From positions 124,001 to 188,000 of the forward strand of contig NZ_FZOA01000004.1 of NCBI RefSeq assembly GCF_900187985.1: DNA of 64,000 bases, in the 5' to 3' direction. The notes beneath the pieces are model-generated. The model saw only the letters and a list, made by a program, of their open reading frames with translations. It did no database searches and was not told the DNA's origin. Shown here in pieces: positions 10,101-19,740 of the stretch (positions within the stretch are counted from its first letter, which is position 1; each line of letters starts with the position of its first letter). A program made the translations under genes and the position numbers. The stretch is from Methylobacillus rhizosphaerae (lineage in GTDB: Bacteria > Pseudomonadota > Gammaproteobacteria > Burkholderiales > Methylophilaceae).

Positions 10101-12708
10101 CGCCGATCTGGTCGATCACTTCTGCACTCAGGCGATCAAAACTACCGTTGCTGAAAGCCTCGCCCTTCTTGAGGGCAAATGCATCTTCCAGGCGGGACAA
10201 TGTCATGAGGCGCAGGAATTCATCTTCAGGCTGTTTGCCTTGCTTGTCGAAATGAATCTTCTCTTCCGTCATCTCAACAAAACCACGCACCGCAATAGTA
10301 CCGAACGAATGGCCAGCGCCTTCAGAGCGTTCCTTGAACAAGCCAAGCAACGGCATGCTGCCTTCGTCAGTGATAGTAAGTGCTTCCTGATGCCAGTTCA
10401 CGGTCATGTTGGCAATATCCACAAACCCGGCACCACCTACTGGCGTCTTCAGGTTGGGGAAGTATTTGCGCAAGACCGGGTCATTGGTATTGAGGAAATT
10501 GGGCTCAAAGAATTCACCGCCGATATAGCTTTCCACTGTGCACAGACCCACCTTGCCCATGGTCTTCATCAGCGCTTTTTCAGCCGCCTTGGCGTATTTC
10601 TTGAATGCCTTGTCAGCATCGGCGCCGTATTTTTCTTCCGCACGCAACTGCACGCCCAGCGGGTAAACGGCAGAGGCGCCAAAACCCAGTGTCGCCGCCA
10701 CATGGTGCGAGGAAACGATCTGGCCACTTTCCGCGATCAATGACACATCCAGGCGCAGGCCTTCATCGATCAGGCGCTGGTTGGTTGCAGACACGACCAG
10801 CAGCAATGGCAAGGCTGCCTGGCTGGCAGAGACATGACGATCAGAAATCACGGCAATGCCACCTTGCTCACGGGCAAAATCCACTACCGCTTCCGCCAGG
10901 TTGTCTATGGCCTGTTCCAGCGCGCGCGCGTTTGCAGCCTCATCACCAGCCACCTGGGTGTACAGCGATTCGAAGTATCGATATGGCGTTTCTTTCTGCT
11001 CGCGCAACTTGAGCATGTCGAGATGGCTCAGGATAGGCGAATCAATCACGATCTGCCGCCCCTTACCCTTGTTCATGTTGGGCTTGGCACCAAGTGCCAC
11101 GCGCAAGGTCATGCCATCCGCCTCACGGATGGAATCCAGTGGTGGGTTGGTCACCTGGGCAAAACGTTGCGAGAAATAATGGGCCACGCCACCTTCATGG
11201 TCACTCAATGCATTGATGGCATTGCCATAACCCATGGCAGAAATCTTTTCCGCGCCGGTTGCCAGCATCGGGTCCATCATGAACTTGAAACTTTCCTGAT
11301 TGTAGTAATTCGCGACAAAGCGCTGATACAAGGTCAGGTCGCCATGATAGCGCTGTGGCGATCCAGCAACCTCTGCAGGTACCGCAGGCAATTGCTTCAG
11401 GGTGACGCGGGCTTGCTCCAGCAAAGCTGCGTAATCTCGCTTGCCTGCCAGCATTTCCAGGGTTTCCAGTGTTCCACGGGAACGCTTTTCACCATGGTCG
11501 TAATACAACATGCCACCCGCCTCGATACGGCCACGGCGCAAGACATCTTCTGGTGGGAAATTGATCTGGCCAGCCTCGGACATGACACACAGGTATTCCT
11601 CGGTCTCGACGCTACGCAAGGGGCGCAGGCCCAGGCGGTCCAGACGCGCACCAATCACGCTGCCATTACCGAAAATCAACGCTGCGGGGCCGTCGTTCTT
11701 TTCTTCATAGAGTGAGAAATATTCCAGCATCGCCTTGACGTTGTCCGGCAGAGTCGCATCATTTTCCCAGGCTGGCGGCATCATGGAAACCACGGCAGTC
11801 ACCAGGTCCAGGCCATCATCCATAAGGCGGCTATTCAGTGTCTGGTCCAGGCGCGAGCTATCGGACTGGCCTTTGGGGCGAAAAATCTTGCCATTGCGCG
11901 CACGCGCCAGCGCAGCTTCCGCAATGCGGTTCTTGCGGTCAGTGTTCAATTCCCCATTGTGTGCCATCATACGGAATGGCTGCGCCATGCTTGGGTGTGG
12001 GTCAGTGTTGGTGGAGAACCGTGTATGGAAATACATGGTGTGCACGGCATGATCCTCTTCCATAAGGTCATGGAAATACGGGATCACTTCATTGGAGTTC
12101 AGGCGTCCCTTGAGCACTTGTGTATGCGCGGACATCGACAGGGGGTAGAGGCCGCTCAATACAGCTTCGGTATAGGCCTGTTCCTCGATTGCGAGCAGCG
12201 CCTGGTAGATACAGCGATCGAACTCCTGTGCATCTATCCCTTCAGGTGCAGTAAATATCCATTGCTGGATGGGAAGCTGATAACGCACTGCGGCAGGACG
12301 GATGGCACTGCTATCCACTGGCACATCCCGTACCAGCAGTATATCCAGACCTTTGTCCGCCAGGGCCTTGCGGATCACTTCTTCAGCATGTTCATACGCT
12401 GCAGCATCAGATGGCAGGAAGAAATTACCCACCCCGAAACGCCCGGCTTCCAGTGGCTGGCCCGTCAATCTGCGGAAAAATGACAGGGAAAGATCCAGGG
12501 AAACCCCGGCGCCATCGCCCACACCCTCAGCGGACATACCGCCGCGGTGAGGAATCGTACACAGCGCTTCATGCCCCTTGACCAGTACATCATGCGTCTG
12601 CACCCCGTCCTTGCGGGTAATGAAGCCAACGCCACAGTTATCCTTTTCCAGGGAACTGTCATACAAGCCAAAAGTATTCTCGCTCTGCGAACTGTTGATG
12701 GTGCTCAT
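7195..12708 (-). CDS. gltB: glutamate synthase large (alpha) subunit, extended form
   Basis: Glutamine-2-oxoglutarate amidotransferase large chain that makes two glutamates. About 1837 residues, against roughly 1500 for usual bacterial GltB. Order of domains: class-II glutaminase with the expected catalytic Cys25 (KDNCGVGF) after a short propeptide, central domain, FMN-binding synthase domain (PGEGGQLP, SPPPHHDTYSIEDL, GNTGGTGAAS), a cysteine motif C1262-x5-C1268-x3-C1272 for the 3Fe-4S cluster (one residue shorter in the second gap than the usual x4), the GXGXG beta-helix, and then a C-terminal extension, about 190 residues beyond what normal GltB carries. Start at 12708 because GGAG lies 6 nt upstream. 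No GltD gene is adjacent; a diflavin reductase follows. Upstream sigma-54 and NtrC sites fit nitrogen control. Confidence 0.92.
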   Translation of the reverse strand: MSTINSSQSENTFGLYDSSLEKDNCGVGFITRKDGVQTHDVLVKGHEALCTIPHRGGMSAEGVGDGAGVSLDLSLSFFRRLTGQPLEAGRFGVGNFFLPSDAAAYEHAEEVIRKALADKGLDILLVRDVPVDSSAIRPAAVRYQLPIQQWIFTAPEGIDAQEFDRCIYQALLAIEEQAYTEAVLSGLYPLSMSAHTQVLKGRLNSNEVIPYFHDLMEEDHAVHTMYFHTRFSTNTDPHPSMAQPFRMMAHNGELNTDRKNRIAEAALARARNGKIFRPKGQSDSSRLDQTLNSRLMDDGLDLVTAVVSMMPPAWENDATLPDNVKAMLEYFSLYEEKNDGPAALIFGNGSVIGARLDRLGLRPLRSVETEEYLCVMSEAGQINFPPEDVLRRGRIEAGGMLYYDHGEKRSRGTLETLEMLAGKRDYAALLEQARVTLKQLPAVPAEVAGSPQRYHGDLTLYQRFVANYYNQESFKFMMDPMLATGAEKISAMGYGNAINALSDHEGGVAHYFSQRFAQVTNPPLDSIREADGMTLRVALGAKPNMNKGKGRQIVIDSPILSHLDMLKLREQKETPYRYFESLYTQVAGDEAANARALEQAIDNLAEAVVDFAREQGGIAVISDRHVSASQAALPLLLVVSATNQRLIDEGLRLDVSLIAESGQIVSSHHVAATLGFGASAVYPLGVQLRAEEKYGADADKAFKKYAKAAEKALMKTMGKVGLCTVESYIGGEFFEPNFLNTNDPVLRKYFPNLKTPVGGAGFVDIANMTVNWHQEALTITDEGSMPLLGLFKERSEGAGHSFGTIAVRGFVEMTEEKIHFDKQGKQPEDEFLRLMTLSRLEDAFALKKGEAFSNGSFDRLSAEVIDQIGVTQSYRSFSHSMAEERAKRPSALRDVLAFPADVTNLKTADEFRAVLGRFAVAGNNSIAVRGLQAQILGNDRFSLQLTGTQAGDISRLSELGQALVAHFGKAISGHWLEGSVLTVEATGKAAEYFGLLHVAPESVPLNEVQPASEITRSFASGAMSHGALVAPAHEAVAHGTNMVGGMSNSGEGGEHISRYGTIRASRIKQLASGRFGVWAGYLADPMLEELEIKIGQGAKPGEGGQLPSPKVTVEIAAARGGTPGVELVSPPPHHDTYSIEDLAQLIHDCKAARVRVIVKLVSSEGIGTIAVGVAKAGADVINVAGNTGGTGAASVTSLKYTGRVAEIGIAEVHQALSANGLRDKVILRCSGAHQTASDVVKSAMLGGDSFEFGTTALMMLKCVMAKNCNVKCPAGLTTNAEVFDGDPRALAQYLVNVAHETREILAVIGLRSLREARGRSDLLQLLDHPAAVGQLDLRAMLTMVPEVKIENPVYMEKDFELDDAFVDVLRQALVADRQLEVHLGEGRALNNRNKTVGGQLAIDIERLLNHELTAEQALQLPAVAMDQRGRRFLKPDSVKVSTTGSAGQSYGAFCNDGMVMHHSGTCNDGVGKGQCGGTIIVSSPGGGSEQAGGNVLVGNFALFGATGGRLFVEGQAGDRFAVRNSGATAVVEGVGDFACEYMTNGAVLNLGAFGKGFGNGMSGGFAYQYDPYGELAGKVATDSVLLGNITDDNEMARVHSLAIQQLLQWHLEATGSARAAWLLENWETERQNFVFVMPRALLLYQDSEEILKAKPRKDLLEELSTALAAYQVRKFKLAYRDGKPVAGGKVPGHGEADSEEMFELLNNYTVLNMAQQVALAKLPHISDVADPAVQKAVRNLLLTEDFLLMQKLQRYAREAIEGYSDLELAVLIADKRLRDYKSALDLRNILSMDSPGTYGWIIHQSAKNVAQIGELPSLEGLFAKASMHELVTTLRAH

Positions 12709-12827
12709 GTGCTTCTCCAGCAATTTCATTAATATCCGGTGGCGTTGCTATACCTCGCACCAAGGCGTGATATATTGTCAACTAATCGCCACAGCAAGCA
12801 TCCCAGCTTGCGCCGGGCTTATTGATA

Positions 12828-12843
12828 AGCAATGAACGTGCCA
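12828..12843 (-). promoter_or_regulatory. sigma-54 promoter for gltB
   Basis: On the minus strand the sequence is TGGCAC-GTTCA-TTGCT, which matches the sigma-54 (RpoN) consensus TGGCAC-N5-TTGCW at every conserved base with exact -24/-12 spacing. It points toward gltB, about 120 nt upstream of the start codon. Confidence 0.85.
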
Positions 12844-12965
12844 CAGCACAAAACCCTTTATTCCGCCTCCGACAATTCCCTAGTATCCATTTTAAAAACA
12901 AAGCCTTATATCGCCACCCATCATACAGTTGGCATCCTTTACCTTTAATGAGAAACATATCAAAA

Positions 12966-12980
12966 GCACCAAAAATGTGC
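12966..12980. promoter_or_regulatory. NtrC-type binding site 1
   Basis: GCACCAAAAATGTGC, a GCAC-N7-GTGC dyad with an A/T-rich centre, very close to the enterobacterial NtrC consensus GCACCAAAATGGTGC. Its centre is about 137 bp upstream of the sigma-54 promoter, a normal enhancer distance. Confidence 0.75.
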
Positions 12981-12995
12981 ATCCGCATTGTTTAA

Positions 12996-13010
12996 GCACA
13001 ATTACCGTGC
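12996..13010. promoter_or_regulatory. NtrC-type binding site 2
   Basis: GCACAATTACCGTGC, again GCAC-N7-GTGC. It is centred 30 bp from site 1, about three helical turns, so two dimers would bind on the same DNA face as in the glnA enhancer. Confidence 0.7.
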
Positions 13011-13160
13011 ATTTCGGCTGCATCATCATGGCGGATATGCGGGCAAGCACCGGAGTACCAGACATGCAAGAGGAACGCCAATCCTGCGCCGGGACTGGCA
13101 GTAGCCTAAGACATAACGCGATGAGGAAGTGAAAAAGGAAGAAGAGAGAATGTTGCCGGT

Positions 13161-13191
13161 TGATTTCCTTCAGGCAGATTGAAGGAAATCA
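13161..13191 (-). terminator. 12-bp perfect hairpin downstream of the TonB receptor
   Basis: TGATTTCCTTCA (13161-13172) and TGAAGGAAATCA (13180-13191) with a 7-nt loop, 68 nt after the receptor stop. There is no immediate T-tract, although a pyrimidine-rich stretch follows about 20 nt later on the minus strand. Probable transcript end or 3-prime stabiliser. Confidence 0.5.
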
Positions 13192-13258
13192 GGCACCAAT
13201 AATGTGCATTCCCGGCATTGCCGATACAGTATTCTCACTGCATCGGCAGTTCATGCAC

Positions 13259-15700
13259 TCAGAACTGGTATTTCAATGTGAGCATGGCATTGCGCGGCGT
13301 ACCATAGAAACCCATGTTTGCGGCGGTATTGGTGTAATAGACCTTGTCGAACACATTGTTCACGTTCAGCGCCGCCGACAAATGCTCGTCGAACTGATAG
13401 CGCGCCATCAGATTGACTACCGCATAGCTGCCCTGCGTGAAGCGCTCCTGGTTGGGGCCGGTGTCATTGGTATAGATGCGACTCTGCCAGTTGGCGCCAC
13501 CACCGACAGTGAGTTTATTCCAGGCACCGGGCAGGGTATAAGTAGTGAACAACTTGAACAGGTTCTGCGGCGTGACGGTCTGCACCTTGTCACCATCCGC
13601 GTTCTGGGAAATACGGAAGGTATAACCACCACTCACTTGCCAGCCTGGCGCCAGCTCTCCATTGGCCTCGGCCTCAAAGCCCTTGGTGACAGTGCCTTGC
13701 TCGGCACGATAGGCCACACCGCCGTCCGGGGCCAGGAAATTGCCATCCTGTACGGCGAGATTATCCTGCTCGACCCTGAACAAGCCCAGGCTGGTATTGA
13801 GGCGACCACCATAAAAAGCATGTTTCACGCCCACTTCATAACTGTTGCCTTCCTCAGGTTCTAGGTAGCTGCCATTGCGATCCCGGTAGCTTTGCGGATT
13901 GAAGATCCTGGTATAACTGGCATACAGCGAAGCTGTCTCCGTCACATCATAGGTTGCGGCGATATAAGGTGTTAGCACGCCGGTTTCAGAGCGACTGGTC
14001 GCACTGGAGGTCCCGGTATAGGGCACTGACTCGGTTGCCTGGTGCCAGTGGGTGACCCTGGCACCTGTCAGGATGGATAACTGGTCTGTCGGATGGAAGC
14101 GCGCAGTCAGGTAGCCACCGAACTGGCGGGTGAGATCAGAATAACGCCCGACTGGCGACATATCAGGCTGCGCCACACTTCCGTTCCAGCTGCCATAATT
14201 CGGCACTGCAATATAATGCCAGAGCGAATATGAGGGATCATTGTCCTGCTCGATATGGGAGTAGTTCATGCCAAACACCAGTTCGTGCTGGCGGCCACCC
14301 AAGGTGAATGGGCCAGTGGCATACACATCCAGCGCATTCTGCTCTATTGGGTCTGCCTTCCAGCGGCCACCCCACAATGAAATACCACTCCCGGTATCTT
14401 TGTCCAGACTGCCTGAGCCGCCCGAACCGATGATACTGTCGTAACTGTGGCGTATATGGTTGAACTGCACTTTCGCGCGCCAGTCATTAGCAAAAAAATG
14501 CTCCAGCGAAGTAAAGAAAGCAAGCTTTTCATTTTCACTGGCAGCCCAGCGTGCAGCCGGGTTCTTGGAGCGCTTCCAATTGGTATGGCTGCCATCGCTG
14601 TAAAACAGTGGCAAACCGGCTTCGGGAGAATCATGCGTTTCATGGTTCTGGTATTCCACGCCGACAGTCAGCAGAGTCTCAGGGCTCAGGTCGGCTTCCA
14701 CAATGCCATACAGCATCTCACGTTCCAGGCCGTAGCGATCCAGGTGTGAACCACTGTCCTGCTTGACGGCCACAATACGCCCGCGTACGCCGCCATCAGC
14801 ATTCAACGGGCCGGAAATATCCAGCATGCCGCGATAATTATCCCATGACCCCATTTGCGCAGTAACGGACGCCTGGAAATCGCGGGTAGGTTTTTTACGG
14901 ATATAGTTGATACTGCCTCCAGGCGAGCCGATACCCACCATCAATCCCGAAGAACCGCGCAACACTTCCACCCGGTCATAAAAAGCCATGTCATTCGTCA
15001 TCTGCTGGAAACCGCTTCCAAGCGGCAATCCATCCACCAGATAGTTATTGATAGTGAATCCCCGAGACTGGAACGTGTTCCAGTTGGCACCCACATAGCC
15101 GCTTTGCACCACACTGATACCGACTGTTTGCTCCAGCACATCCTGCAACTGGGTCAGGTTCTGGTCATCCATGCGCTGGCGGGTTATCACACTCACCGAT
15201 TGTGGTGTATGGCGCAATGACATGGGCAACTTGGCAGAAGCGCCAGTCGCACTTGTCGTATAAGCGCCGGTGTTCTCCGTAGTAGGGTCCTTGGCAGCAC
15301 TAACGCTGACCTCATCCAGCACACCCGCCGTGCTGCCAGAAGATGGATGGGCTGCCTTGCGTAATATATATCCGCCACTTTCCTGCATTACGGCTTCCAG
15401 GCCTGTCCCCGCCAGTAATTGCTCCAGGCCGTCCCGCACAGAGCTGGCACCCTGCACGCCATGACTGTGCAGCCCGGCAACAAGATCATTGCTGTACGAC
15501 AGCATGATTTGCGCATCGCGGCCAAACTGGGCCAAGGCCTCCTTGAGCGAACCGGCAGGAATCTGGTATTGCCTGGCGGCGGTCTCCGCCCATGTCGTTG
15601 TTGCCAACAAGGGAGTACTGAACAAGAGGAATGTGGAAAGTGCCTGTGCCAGGAGCTTATGCCCCAGCCTCAGACGTAATGGTGCTTGATGTGGCTGCAT
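13259..15700 (-). CDS. TonB-dependent ferric-siderophore receptor with signalling domain
   Basis: 813 residues. Signal peptide (to about residue 39), then an STN signalling domain (about 43-115: QYQIPAGSLKEALAQFGRDAQ), a candidate TonB box around LDEVSVSA, a plug domain (PQSVSVITRQRMDDQNLTQLQDVLEQT) and a 22-strand barrel ending in LKYQF with the terminal Phe of outer-membrane proteins. The layout matches FpvA/FoxA-type hydroxamate or mixed siderophore receptors. The STN domain should contact the FecR protein encoded directly upstream, so ligand binding would feed back on expression of this same operon. The exact siderophore cannot be read from sequence. Confidence 0.9.
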   Translation of the reverse strand: MQPHQAPLRLRLGHKLLAQALSTFLLFSTPLLATTTWAETAARQYQIPAGSLKEALAQFGRDAQIMLSYSNDLVAGLHSHGVQGASSVRDGLEQLLAGTGLEAVMQESGGYILRKAAHPSSGSTAGVLDEVSVSAAKDPTTENTGAYTTSATGASAKLPMSLRHTPQSVSVITRQRMDDQNLTQLQDVLEQTVGISVVQSGYVGANWNTFQSRGFTINNYLVDGLPLGSGFQQMTNDMAFYDRVEVLRGSSGLMVGIGSPGGSINYIRKKPTRDFQASVTAQMGSWDNYRGMLDISGPLNADGGVRGRIVAVKQDSGSHLDRYGLEREMLYGIVEADLSPETLLTVGVEYQNHETHDSPEAGLPLFYSDGSHTNWKRSKNPAARWAASENEKLAFFTSLEHFFANDWRAKVQFNHIRHSYDSIIGSGGSGSLDKDTGSGISLWGGRWKADPIEQNALDVYATGPFTLGGRQHELVFGMNYSHIEQDNDPSYSLWHYIAVPNYGSWNGSVAQPDMSPVGRYSDLTRQFGGYLTARFHPTDQLSILTGARVTHWHQATESVPYTGTSSATSRSETGVLTPYIAATYDVTETASLYASYTRIFNPQSYRDRNGSYLEPEEGNSYEVGVKHAFYGGRLNTSLGLFRVEQDNLAVQDGNFLAPDGGVAYRAEQGTVTKGFEAEANGELAPGWQVSGGYTFRISQNADGDKVQTVTPQNLFKLFTTYTLPGAWNKLTVGGGANWQSRIYTNDTGPNQERFTQGSYAVVNLMARYQFDEHLSAALNVNNVFDKVYYTNTAANMGFYGTPRNAMLTLKYQF

Positions 15701-15787
15701 TGATTTTCTCTTGAAATGTGAATGAAAACAGGTGCTCTATTTCCAATGCCACACAAGAATCAAAAACAGCTCAATAATGGGCAGAAT

Positions 15788-16765
15788 TTATGCCAAGGCC
15801 GGCATCAACCGTACCCAGTAGCGCGTCAGCATGCGCACTTCCAGCTTCAGACTCTGCCGCAGCATATCAATCACCTTGTCGGTGTCCTCCAGCGGATAGG
15901 TACCACTGACCCGGAGATCCTTGATACTGTCATCACAAGCCAGACTACCCTTGCGGTAGCGTCCAAGTTCTGCCAGGAACTCGCCCAATGGCATATCATC
16001 AACCACCAGCATGCGTTGCAGCCATGCCGTATCATGCGGGACTGCTGTTTCAACCGGCGTGACCATGTGGCGGCTGAATGACAGTTGCTCGCCAGCCTGC
16101 AAGCGTACACGGGTCATCATATCAGTGGGCGACACTTCCACAGCACCTTCCAGCACAGCAATCCTGATAGGGCCATCCGTTTCATTGGTCAGCTGGCGCA
16201 CCGTGAAACGGGTACCCAGTGCCTGCATGCTGCCCTGATCACTGGCAACAAGAAATGGCCGCATCTGCGTATCATGTGCCGTGACAATATGAATTTCCCC
16301 ATGCAGCAACATGACAATACGCTGCTGCGGTGTATAAGCCACATTGATGGCACTGGCAGAATTGAGTTCCACGACTGTGCCATCATCCAGCACTACTTGC
16401 TGCTGCTCGCCCACACTGGTGCTGTAATCGGCACCCAGCTGCCACCACGGCAACTTGTCCTGTACAACCCAGCCACTGCCACCTGCAAACAGCAGCATGG
16501 CCAGTGTCTTGATGGCACGCCTGCGCTTGAACGATCCGCGCGGTGCCAGCGTCGCATGCGCCACCGAAGGCGACAACCCGCCCAGCTTGTCCCCCAGCAT
16601 TTCAATATGCTGCCAGGCACGCTCATGATCCGGGTGCGCGGCTCTCCAAGCCTGCCATTGCTCACGAATATCCTGGCTCACCTGTCCGGACTGTAATTCC
16701 ACTAGCCATTCAGCTGCTGCCCGGCTGACTTTGGAGGAAATGGCTGCTTCTGACTTGTTCCCCAT
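15788..16765 (-). CDS. fecR: FecR-family anti-sigma/sigma regulator
   Basis: 325 residues. N-terminal cytoplasmic DUF4880-type segment (AAEWLVELQSGQVS...WRAAHPDHERAWQHIE), a transmembrane segment near residue 90 (TLAMLLFAGGSGWVV) and a periplasmic FecR domain with the conserved GEQQQVVLDDGTVVELNSAS and VLEGAVEVSP, followed by a C-terminal STN-interacting region. It should relay receptor occupancy to the ECF sigma factor. The ATG follows the sigma factor stop immediately (TAAATG). Confidence 0.9.
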   Translation of the reverse strand: MGNKSEAAISSKVSRAAAEWLVELQSGQVSQDIREQWQAWRAAHPDHERAWQHIEMLGDKLGGLSPSVAHATLAPRGSFKRRRAIKTLAMLLFAGGSGWVVQDKLPWWQLGADYSTSVGEQQQVVLDDGTVVELNSASAINVAYTPQQRIVMLLHGEIHIVTAHDTQMRPFLVASDQGSMQALGTRFTVRQLTNETDGPIRIAVLEGAVEVSPTDMMTRVRLQAGEQLSFSRHMVTPVETAVPHDTAWLQRMLVVDDMPLGEFLAELGRYRKGSLACDDSIKDLRVSGTYPLEDTDKVIDMLRQSLKLEVRMLTRYWVRLMPALA

Positions 16766-17251
16766 TTAGTTCGTTCCTCCAAAACAACATTGCTGTACCG
16801 CCTGCACAATGTAGCGCTTGACCGTGGATATTGACACATCCAAGTCCCGGGCAATCTCTGCCTGGCTCATGCCGTCGAGTTGGGACAATAGAAACGCCCT
16901 ACGTACTTTATATGGCAGTTGATCAAGCAGACCATCAATCTCAACCAAGGTTTCCAACATTATGATTTTTACCTCAGGAGAAGGGGATTCCGTCTCAGGC
17001 AAGTATTGCAGCGCCTCAAGATAGGCCTGCTCCAGCTTCTTGCGACGATGAAAATTGGATAACAATCCAGTTGCTACTGTAGTCAGGAAAGCACGTGGCT
17101 CATGCAGGCTATCCACGTGGCCACTCAGGAAAACCCGCATGAAGGTATCTTGCGCCAGGTCGGCAGCATCAGACTGGTTACCCATTTTCTTGCGTAGCCA
17201 GTTATTGAGCCAGCCATGGTGGTGAGTATATAAAGCCTTGAAAGTATCCAA
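16766..17251 (-). CDS. fecI: FecI-type ECF sigma factor
   Basis: 161 residues with sigma-70 region 2 (AADLAQDTFMRVFLSG, EPRAFLTTVATGLLSNFHRR) and region 4 (LPYKVRRAFLLSQLDGMSQAEIARDLDVSISTVKRYI). Expected to direct transcription of the receptor operon. The only upstream start consistent with a full region 2 is TTG at 17251; an in-frame stop lies just above and no clear ribosome binding site is visible, so translation initiation may be weak. Preceded by a good -10/-35 promoter and a Fur box. Confidence 0.88.
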   Translation of the reverse strand: MDTFKALYTHHHGWLNNWLRKKMGNQSDAADLAQDTFMRVFLSGHVDSLHEPRAFLTTVATGLLSNFHRRKKLEQAYLEALQYLPETESPSPEVKIIMLETLVEIDGLLDQLPYKVRRAFLLSQLDGMSQAEIARDLDVSISTVKRYIVQAVQQCCFGGTN

Positions 17252-17279
17252 GATAAAAAGGATGTGTCGTCATTGCAAA

Positions 17280-17294
17280 TGAGAATAAATATCA
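17280..17294. promoter_or_regulatory. Fur box upstream of fecI
   Basis: TGAGAATAAATATCA matches the 7-1-7 Fur consensus TGATAATNATTATCA at 12 of the 14 defined bases. It covers the downstream edge of the -10 element and the likely transcription start, so Fe-Fur would block RNA polymerase. Confidence 0.75.
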
Positions 17295-17321
17295 TTATAT
17301 ATCAAATTACGTACTATGCAA
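17294..17321 (-). promoter_or_regulatory. sigma-70 promoter of fecI
   Basis: On the minus strand TTGCAT (17316-17321), 16-bp spacer, TATAAT (17294-17299). A perfect -10, overlapping the Fur box, with a predicted leader of about 35 nt. Confidence 0.65.
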
Positions 17322-17410
17322 CTCTTATTGAAACCCTGGAATATTTGGAAAAACAGCTGCAGGCTCCTTTATTTCAAGGATTTTCCTGACAATCATATGA
17401 GGCACGGACA

Positions 17411-17441
17411 TAGTAAAGGCACGCGTAGCGTGCCTTTACTA
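17411..17441 (-). terminator. terminator hairpin after thiC
   Basis: Perfect 14-bp arms TAGTAAAGGCACGC (17411-17424) and GCGTGCCTTTACTA (17428-17441) with a 3-nt loop. A/T-rich ends make it usable in either direction; it lies 17 nt beyond the thiC stop and separates thiC from the fecI control region. Confidence 0.75.
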
Positions 17442-17458
17442 TTTGCTTGATAATGGAA

Positions 17459-19537
<2,079 letters not shown>

Positions 19538-19544
19538 TGGGTAA

Positions 19545-19573
19545 AATTTACGTTAAATCCATGATGGAATCAA
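19545..19573 (-). promoter_or_regulatory. sigma-70 promoter of the thiC riboswitch transcript
   Basis: TTGATT (19568-19573), 17-bp spacer, TAAATT (19545-19550) on the minus strand. The predicted start falls at about 19537, the first bases of the riboswitch. Confidence 0.6.
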
Positions 19574-19740
19574 GCACATTCGGCACCGATATCAAACAAC
19601 TGGCTGAATATTCCCTGTCATACATGGGTGCCAGCGAAAGTGTGCGCCCACCATCAATATTACATTTCCTGCACTCTGCGAAGGGTTTATCTTGAATCTC
19701 TACCTGCGGGCGCTATAATCGGCAAACTGATACCCATGTG

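Larger units (their letters stand above)
12709..13258. other. 550-bp intergenic control region upstream of gltB
   Basis: Holds a sigma-54 promoter, two NtrC-type sites and, at its right end, a hairpin behind the TonB receptor gene (each listed separately). Short open frames here (for example 12929-13132 plus and 12782-12988 minus) have no ribosome binding site or recognisable protein character and are not called. The leader from the predicted transcription start to the gltB ATG is about 110 nt. Confidence 0.7.

Noticed and set aside
9544-10743. 399-codon open frame on the plus strand inside gltB
   Set aside because: Antisense to the central and synthase domains of gltB; no known family features.
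12745-12785. TTGACA and TATAGC elements as a sigma-70 promoter for gltB
   Set aside because: The spacing between them is 23 bp, too long; the sigma-54 element is a much better match.
12929-13132. 67-codon plus-strand frame in the gltB control region
   Set aside because: Covers both NtrC sites, has no ribosome binding site and no recognisable protein character.
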